The translations under genes were made by a program, and so were the position numbers. Positions 21,637 to 26,784 of a stretch of 26,784 bases of DNA are shown one piece after another. Origin of the DNA: a virus. The notes under the pieces were generated by a model, which ran no database searches, was not told the origin of the DNA, and worked only from the letters and a program-made list of their open reading frames with translations. Every line of letters starts with the position of its first letter. Position 1 is the first letter of the stretch. The stretch covers positions 1-26,784 of IMG/VR virus record IMGVR_UViG_3300025087_000274, one strand, 5' to 3'.

Positions 21637-22137
21637 TTATGAAGCAACTTTATCTAAATCGCCAAGTTGCTGAAAATCCATGTCGGCCAGAGTATCAGCG
21701 TCATAGTCATCTAAAACATATAATATTCCGACAAAAATATCCCAAGAAATATCAACAACCGGAATAACTAGAGCGGTTGAAACAATCTGATTTAGGGTCA
21801 TTTCAGGAGAAATCGCCAATCCGCTACTCACAGCTATGCTAAATTTCTGTATCTGACTTAGAATGATGTCAAAACTCGGAACCGGAATGGATATGACATA
21901 ATTTTGTGGCATAACATCCATCTGAGGAATCAAAAATTCTGTGTTGACAACAATGGTCGGAATAGTCAGAGATACTTCGAGTCTTTTTATTAATTTCATG
22001 TCGAAAGACAAATTAATGCTCGGAACTTGAAGATTTAGCAGCCATGTCGGTATGATATTTAGATCGCCTATAACACTGAAAATCTTTTCCGTTATCGCTG
22101 TAACAGTAAAGGTTTTCGATGTGTTGATGGTTGGCAT
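21637..22137 (-). CDS. Unknown probable structural protein (166 aa)
   Basis: ATG at 22137, 2 nt after the preceding stop on the minus strand; there is no good SD, so translation is probably coupled. The product is hydrophobic and beta-rich, with many Ile, Val and Pro residues and a repeated (I/V)P rhythm (LQVPSINLSFD, LTIPTIVVN, ISIPVPSFDIIL). It ends acidic and helical (LDDYDADTLADMDFQQLGDLDK). No signal peptide and no domain I recognise. Its place among tail genes suggests a virion or baseplate component. Confidence 0.65.
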   Translation of the reverse strand: MPTINTSKTFTVTAITEKIFSVIGDLNIIPTWLLNLQVPSINLSFDMKLIKRLEVSLTIPTIVVNTEFLIPQMDVMPQNYVISIPVPSFDIILSQIQKFSIAVSSGLAISPEMTLNQIVSTALVIPVVDISWDIFVGILYVLDDYDADTLADMDFQQLGDLDKVAS

Positions 22138-22139
22138 GT

Positions 22140-22544
22140 TTAGTTAGTCATCGAAATGTCGATGGCCCCAATTTCAAATCTAACAACGGTGTCGGTTTGA
22201 ACATTTTTACTAGAGGCTAAAGCCTGAGAAAACCAAATATTTCCCGCGCTTGCGGCATCTGCCAAGAAAACGTGAGTAATTGTACCCCAATTTCCGGTGC
22301 TTATTGCAAATTCTACGGCGGTGAGGTTACTCAGAGTTCCATTTGCGGCAGTATCCCAGTTTGTTTTGTTGTTTGTGACTGCAACTCTAGCATAACCCAT
22401 TGCTACTGGCTCGGTTGACCCCGTGCCATTTGCCGCAATTGCAGTAGTAGAAAGACCGACATATAAAGTTCCAGGAACAGAATAAGCCGTTGATCCGAAG
22501 TTTAAATCCAAAATTTTATTGGACGCGTAATAAGTAATAGCCAT
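22140..22544 (-). CDS. Probable tail/baseplate structural protein (134 aa)
   Basis: ATG with AAAGGAG 8 nt upstream. The 134-aa product has the recurring phage pattern YVGLSTT, ANGTGSTEPVAMGYARVAV, NNKTNWDTA, GNWGTITHVFLADAASAGNIWFSQAL. From memory such sequences are common in phage tail or fibre-adjacent proteins of Gram-positive and actinobacterial phages. Predicted beta sandwich, no membrane segment. Likely a virion component close to the fibre; exact role unknown. Confidence 0.7.
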   Translation of the reverse strand: MAITYYASNKILDLNFGSTAYSVPGTLYVGLSTTAIAANGTGSTEPVAMGYARVAVTNNKTNWDTAANGTLSNLTAVEFAISTGNWGTITHVFLADAASAGNIWFSQALASSKNVQTDTVVRFEIGAIDISMTN

Positions 22545-22556
22545 TTTTATTCTCCT

Positions 22557-22916
22557 TTATGCGACTGGAACAATTTTGGGAATAATTGTGATTATTCCTT
22601 GAACTGGCCTTTGCTCGTCTGCATTTATATCTATTAAAATCGGTTGGTGAATATACTTTCCTGATAATGAGGCAGTATTTTCATCTAAGTTAATATAAAA
22701 ACCATTTGTAGATTCTATTGTTCCAGTTAAATCAAGAGTCGGAATTCCTTCGTGCGCTCTGCCAACTGGAGCAATTTGCCATTTACAAGTAAATGAGGAA
22801 ATATCAATAGCAGCGCCAGCAGAATCATAGAAGTTAAAATGCAAAGTGTATTTTGTTCCAGCGACAAAAGAAATTTCCTCCAAATTGTTAATTGAGCTAT
22901 AAGATGTATAAGACAT
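22557..22916 (-). CDS. Probable baseplate beta protein (119 aa)
   Basis: ATG with GGAGG about 7 nt upstream. The 119-aa product is beta-rich: SFVAGTKYTLHFNFYDSAGAAIDISSFTCKWQIAP, then SGKYIHQPILIDI and QGIITIIPK. This resembles the N-terminal module of phage upper baseplate (BppU-type) proteins, where a strand pair describes a ligand value with default and expression. The match is from pattern only. It lies between the Tal-like and fibre-region genes, in keeping with a baseplate role. Confidence 0.6.
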   Translation of the reverse strand: MSYTSYSSINNLEEISFVAGTKYTLHFNFYDSAGAAIDISSFTCKWQIAPVGRAHEGIPTLDLTGTIESTNGFYINLDENTASLSGKYIHQPILIDINADEQRPVQGIITIIPKIVPVA

Positions 22917-22927
22917 TGCTTGTCCTC

Positions 22928-25738
22928 CTATGACACGGCAAGACCGTTGATAAATTGAACTCCGCTAATTGTTCCGTTGTATCCAGATTTTCCGACTGAC
23001 GAAAACACAAAATTATAAGCAGGGTTAAGGTATATGTAGCCGCCCAAAAACAAACCAGAAGAATTAATCGTAATTGCCCCTCCTCGCGTTCTCATCTCTA
23101 TTGTTGATCCGGCATATATGTCTGCAACACCAGTAGCGGTAGCTTGCATTGTAACGTCAGCCCATTCTAAAACAGTTCCATAAATCCTTCCGCCTTCAAT
23201 ATATGTTCCGTAAATCTGAAAACCATTGATTGAACCAGCGTTGATCTTTTCGGCATTAATGGACACGATGTTTTCATTTGTAATTACGTTTCCGTGAAAA
23301 CTGTTTGCCCAAATGTCACCAGAAAACTTTGCGGTTGATCCAGTTATTTCTAGTCCCCCAAACTTCAGATTTCCGTTGCTGTTGATGTATAATTCTTCGC
23401 CTTTTTTAAAGCCAAATTCGGTAAGTTCCCACCCACCAAAAGTACCACTAGTGGCAGAGATGGAACCAGAAAACGTTCCTGTTGCTCCTGCTAAATTTCC
23501 AGCAAAGTTTAGATTTCCTGTTCCATCAACAAAGAACGTGGGGTTCCATGTTCCTTCAGGTTTGGATTCTATTTTTATGCCAACAGAAGGATCAAGAACA
23601 ATTCGAGTGTCATTTTGTTCAATCGTAAAACTGGCATTTAAAAGAGTTGCCCCATTTTCATCTACAGTGAAGGTGTTTGCGTCGTTTGAAATAATAAGAT
23701 TATTTGCCGCCACTAAGTGACCAACCAGATAATCAGCAACAACTCCAAATTGTTCGGAACCATCTGGATCGTCTTCATTCATTTTTATCTTACCGATAGC
23801 CAAGCCCGCACTATTCCAAGCGTCATTTGTAAACGCAAGAATGCTGCTGGTCAGCCACACTTGAGTATCTTCATATCCAGTAACAGTCCCATTTACATCA
23901 AGAATTGCCTGGCGACCCTTTAACCCGTTCTTACCGATTGTGATTTCTTGATTATCAGAATTTATTAGTTGATTATTAGCAGCGTTCAAAGCAGAAGTTA
24001 TAAATGTTGTCACATCGTTTTTATAATCAGAAGTCCAGTCATTCCATTTTAATTTATCAAACGAAACGCTCTTTCCTGTTTTTACGATTTGACCCATCAA
24101 GTCAGAATAAATAAATGACCCATTATCTAGTCTTAATCTATTGCTAAAAGTTAAAGAAAAATCAGAAGGATCATCTAAGTCCATTGAAACTTCAAGTAAA
24201 ACCGCAGTTATTGTGTAATTGTCGCTCAACTGAATTGTTACCGAGTCTCCGAGTTCTAGTTGATCGGTAAATTCTTGATACTCTAGTAAAGCGGTAAAGT
24301 TGATTGCCTCAGTATTAAACTCATATCTGGGTTGAGACACTCTTCCAAGCACCATTTGAGCCTGATCATATAGCTCTTGAGCCTGATCTTGAATTTGAGC
24401 AGCGGTCATTATGTCCGTTTGAATGATATTTTCATTCAGATAAGTGTTTTCGAAAATAAAAGAATGTAATTCAATTAATTGCGAAGGCGTGAAATTTTGA
24501 TCAAACGAAACAGTTTCATTAATGACTACTATCTGTGCTAAGACAGAATCAATTTCTGATTGTTTGGCGGTGATATCTTCATTTTTACCATCAACCAAAG
24601 ATTGGTCAGAAAGCAAAATCGCATTCGCCGCCGCTATGTCTTCACTGGAAGCATTCTGCTCGATTAAGCCTTTTAAAGTTGTTTCATCTGCAACATAATT
24701 TCCCTCTAAGGTTGTCAGTTCGGTTTCCAAAACTCCCATTTCTGTGTTTTTTTCTCTCAAAAGAGTCAGAAGTTCAGAATATGCAGATTGATAAGAATCC
24801 AAAAGAATTTGCCAATTTGTTACAGCGGCAGATAAATCATCTCCCATCCACCCATTTTCTACATAATAGTCAAAATTATAAATGACGTTTGTTCCGAGAG
24901 GATTTACTGATCGAATGTCTAAGTCATTTCCGCCATAAACATACAGAGCGGTAGAAATCTCATCCGATATTTCTTTAAATTTTCCTTCTTTTAGAACGTT
25001 GTCGAAACTAAGAAAGATAGATGTATCATCTACAACATTGTCTATTAGTTCCGCAGATATTGTTTTGTTAACTGTATCAAACGTAAACACGCAACCAAAA
25101 GTTTGTTCTACGTCATTCATCAGAAAGGAATAAATTGTTGTATCAGAAACATCAAAACTTCGTTGTTTTGTAGATAATTCTCCGTCTATCGAACCGATAC
25201 TCCAGCCTGGCAGTAACAATATAATTTGACCCATCAAGCTATCTTCTGGTGTAACGGCGCTATAAAACTGCCATTGGCCCCCAAACGCAGTTAATTTTTT
25301 GTATAAAAGTTCTCCCTCTAAAGAAACACATTTTACTTTTTTTATTGGCGTTGCACCATCAAATTCGTCTTCGGCTTCCAAGATAGTAAAATATCCAAAA
25401 TTCTCAACTTTTACAAGTCTTTTGGACTTCAGATATGAAAACGCAGATGTGGGTTGCACAACAGCGTCAATATTTCCCAATATTTTTCCATCAAGTTCTT
25501 CTAAGGTTAAGGCATCATAAGCACCAAGAGTTATTTCTGTTACGATTGGTTCTGATGGCGATCCAGAATTTATTGACTCTGGATAGTCGAACTCCAATTC
25601 TGAAAGAGCGTTGAATTTCCAATTCAATTTAGTGTTATAGCAAACGGCATCCAGAGATAGAAGTTCTTCTTTGTTGGGATTACACAGAATTATATATGGT
25701 TTTTCCAATTGATTCATGAAGTCAAAATTTACAATCAT
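22928..25738 (-). CDS. Tal-like tail tip/tail-associated protein (936 aa)
   Basis: ATG with AAGGAG 7 nt upstream. The first 270 or so residues resemble the ring-forming hub domain of prophage tail (Tal, gp44-like) proteins, with repeated beta segments such as VKVENFGYFTILEAEDEFD. An alpha-helical coiled coil follows at about 303-410 (EKNTEMGVLETELTTLEG), then a second beta domain with LELGDSVTIQLSDNY (about 494-508) and a beta-rich tail (about 640-936) with GTFSGSISATSGTFGGW and GGxI-type patterns. It is placed directly after Dit, as in Gram-positive siphophages. It probably closes the tail tube tip and extends towards the host cell. No catalytic peptidase or hydrolase motif is seen. Confidence 0.8.
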   Translation of the reverse strand: MIVNFDFMNQLEKPYIILCNPNKEELLSLDAVCYNTKLNWKFNALSELEFDYPESINSGSPSEPIVTEITLGAYDALTLEELDGKILGNIDAVVQPTSAFSYLKSKRLVKVENFGYFTILEAEDEFDGATPIKKVKCVSLEGELLYKKLTAFGGQWQFYSAVTPEDSLMGQIILLLPGWSIGSIDGELSTKQRSFDVSDTTIYSFLMNDVEQTFGCVFTFDTVNKTISAELIDNVVDDTSIFLSFDNVLKEGKFKEISDEISTALYVYGGNDLDIRSVNPLGTNVIYNFDYYVENGWMGDDLSAAVTNWQILLDSYQSAYSELLTLLREKNTEMGVLETELTTLEGNYVADETTLKGLIEQNASSEDIAAANAILLSDQSLVDGKNEDITAKQSEIDSVLAQIVVINETVSFDQNFTPSQLIELHSFIFENTYLNENIIQTDIMTAAQIQDQAQELYDQAQMVLGRVSQPRYEFNTEAINFTALLEYQEFTDQLELGDSVTIQLSDNYTITAVLLEVSMDLDDPSDFSLTFSNRLRLDNGSFIYSDLMGQIVKTGKSVSFDKLKWNDWTSDYKNDVTTFITSALNAANNQLINSDNQEITIGKNGLKGRQAILDVNGTVTGYEDTQVWLTSSILAFTNDAWNSAGLAIGKIKMNEDDPDGSEQFGVVADYLVGHLVAANNLIISNDANTFTVDENGATLLNASFTIEQNDTRIVLDPSVGIKIESKPEGTWNPTFFVDGTGNLNFAGNLAGATGTFSGSISATSGTFGGWELTEFGFKKGEELYINSNGNLKFGGLEITGSTAKFSGDIWANSFHGNVITNENIVSINAEKINAGSINGFQIYGTYIEGGRIYGTVLEWADVTMQATATGVADIYAGSTIEMRTRGGAITINSSGLFLGGYIYLNPAYNFVFSSVGKSGYNGTISGVQFINGLAVS

Positions 25739-25747
25739 TTTAACTCC

Positions 25748-26548
25748 TTAACTAACTTTCTTTGGTGTAGAATACGACATTTCCAAAGAAGAAAACGAAC
25801 TAGAATAAAAGAGTCTATTTAACCCAGGAACCAGTCTCAAGAAATTTTTATTGAAATTACCCAAGCGATTCAGCAAACTGTCAGATGCTAAGATTTTAGT
25901 TTCTCCATTGATTGTGATCGTTTCAGAAGCATTCAACCCCGTAAACTCGAAATTTCTAGCATTGTCTGAAATGTTAATGATTGAAACATCATCTCCGAAA
26001 ATATTTGTTGTAAATTCGACGTTTGGATAAATGTAGGTTGAAGAATCTGTTTCATTATAATGATAATATACGTTTCCAGAAGGATAGCCTGCGGGAGCGG
26101 GTGCGCTCGCAGTAAAGGAATATGTTTTTTCAAACTCCCAAGCCCAGGGAGCATCGCAGACAACCGTAGCAGAAAACCCTCTAACAATATTCCCAACACG
26201 CTTGATCTGAGGATTGGTCAAAAAGCAATTGAAATAAACCGTGTCCATATCGGGTTGCATAATTTGTAACTTTCGATACGTTTGAGAGCCAAACAACCAG
26301 CGACTAGCATTGGCGGCTTCGGAGGCATCTAATTCGGTTGGAGTATTGAAGTGTACATCAAATTCCAAAACAGGTGATTGCTTTACTCCCAAAAGATAAA
26401 CCTTCGGTCTTCTGTAAATACTTTCAGTCATTAGTTCAACGTCATTTGAGGCATTAGTAGAAACATCGCCCCCCTCAGGACTACTAATTAATATATTGAA
26501 AAACTCTGAAGGTTGATCCGAAATAGTAAAAGATCGTCCGTAGAACAA
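25748..26548 (-). CDS. Distal tail protein (Dit)
   Basis: Starts at TTG (26548-26546) with SD AAAGGAGGT 5 nt upstream. The 266-aa protein opens with FYGRSFTISDQPSEFFNILIS and contains EFDVHFNTP (near 60-68), RWLFGSQTYRKLQIMQPDMDTVYFNCFLTNPQI, and GFSATVVCDAPWAWE (near 128-143). That is the N-terminal ring-forming domain of Dit followed by a galectin-like beta part. Dit is the hexameric hub that joins the tail tube to the tip proteins. Gene order tape measure, Dit, Tal supports the assignment. The TTG start is unusual but its SD is the strongest in the tail unit. Confidence 0.85.
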   Translation of the reverse strand: MFYGRSFTISDQPSEFFNILISSPEGGDVSTNASNDVELMTESIYRRPKVYLLGVKQSPVLEFDVHFNTPTELDASEAANASRWLFGSQTYRKLQIMQPDMDTVYFNCFLTNPQIKRVGNIVRGFSATVVCDAPWAWEFEKTYSFTASAPAPAGYPSGNVYYHYNETDSSTYIYPNVEFTTNIFGDDVSIINISDNARNFEFTGLNASETITINGETKILASDSLLNRLGNFNKNFLRLVPGLNRLFYSSSFSSLEMSYSTPKKVS

Positions 26549-26576
26549 TTTGTACCTCCTTTCACAAAAGATGTTT

Positions 26577-26602
26577 GAAGAGGGGCTTTTAAACCCCTCT
26601 TC
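26577..26602. terminator. Hairpin between tape measure and Dit genes
   Basis: GAAGAGGGG (26577-26585) and CCCCTCTTC (26594-26602) form a 9-bp stem with an 8-nt loop. A T-rich tract (GTTTTAT) follows only on the plus side, so as a terminator it would work best on rightward transcripts. On the minus strand (direction of tail genes) it is a hairpin lacking a clear U-run, so mRNA processing or partial attenuation is possible. Confidence 0.5.
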
Positions 26603-26621
26603 GTTTTATACTTAATTATTA

Positions 26622-26783
26622 TCATGTGCTAAAACTGTTTGTTTGTCTGAGAAATCCACGTTTTAACATGGTGCTATTTAATTTTTCAACAGCGGCGTTC
26701 AAAAGTTTTTCAACGTTTGGCATAACTGAAGAATCTAAATTTCCCTCAACGTTTAAAAGTTTATCTATTTTTACGCTTCCGGA
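26622..26783 (-). CDS. Tape measure protein C-terminus (cut by window edge)
   Basis: Reading leftward from the right edge, a 53-residue frame ends at TGA (26624-26622). It includes VEGNLDSSVMPNVEKLLNAA and a basic KRGFLRQ end. The pattern VxGNxD..VMPxVEKLLNxAVEKLN is like the C-terminus of siphovirus tape measure proteins, which set tail length. Position upstream of Dit in the tail order agrees. Most of the gene is outside the window, so the identification is inferred. Confidence 0.6.
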   Translation of the reverse strand, partial: SGSVKIDKLLNVEGNLDSSVMPNVEKLLNAAVEKLNSTMLKRGFLRQTNSFST

Positions 26784-26784
26784 A

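Overview
The window is part of a tailed-phage genome, most likely a siphovirus of a low-GC host. The plus strand (1-20083) carries tightly packed replication, nucleotide-metabolism and small accessory genes. The minus strand (26783-20146) carries a tail module in classic siphovirus order. Strong purine-rich Shine-Dalgarno (SD) sequences, AT-rich codons, consensus sigma70-type promoters and a Dit/Tal-type tail tip suggest a Gram-positive-type host. The host itself cannot be named from this sequence.

Plus strand, left to right. A block of unrecognised small genes (1-1137) ends at a strong promoter. That promoter drives a roughly 220-nt untranslated, hairpin-rich leader (1155-1384), followed by an unknown gene and a PD-(D/E)XK-type nuclease. 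Four tRNA genes (Leu-UAG, a long Ile-UAU-like tRNA, Asn-GUU, Arg-UCU) surround an Hsp20-like gene. The replication core follows: a Sak4-like ATPase, an SSB with an acidic tip, a T7-type primase-helicase, a RecB/Cas4-like nuclease, a tandem pair of 63/66-aa paralogues, a family B DNA polymerase and RNase HI. Next come small unknown genes, a second SSB paralogue broken by an apparent 1-nt deletion, and a second PD-(D/E)XK paralogue. The strand ends with DNA-precursor genes: a degenerate adenine/cytosine methyltransferase, a GMP reductase-like protein, a helical protein, a B12-type ribonucleotide reductase (NrdJ) interrupted by a compact group I intron, and a MazG-like pyrophosphatase. A 16-bp hairpin separates the two convergent transcription units.

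Minus strand, in transcription order: the C-terminus of a probable tape measure protein (cut by the window edge), Dit, a 936-aa Tal-like tail tip protein, three small probable structural proteins and a terminal tail fibre with beta-roll repeats.

The main novelty candidates are: (1) five near-identical strong promoters with a shared extended -10, three of which have inverted repeats straddling the start site so that read-through RNA, but not locally initiated RNA, could fold and in two cases hide the SD; (2) the structured leader RNA at 1155-1384; (3) the group I intron placed exactly inside the NPCGE active-site motif of NrdJ; (4) paralogous gene pairs (two SSBs, two nucleases, two small proteins), one of them frameshifted; and (5) a phage GMP reductase-like gene next to nrdJ and a MazG-like gene.
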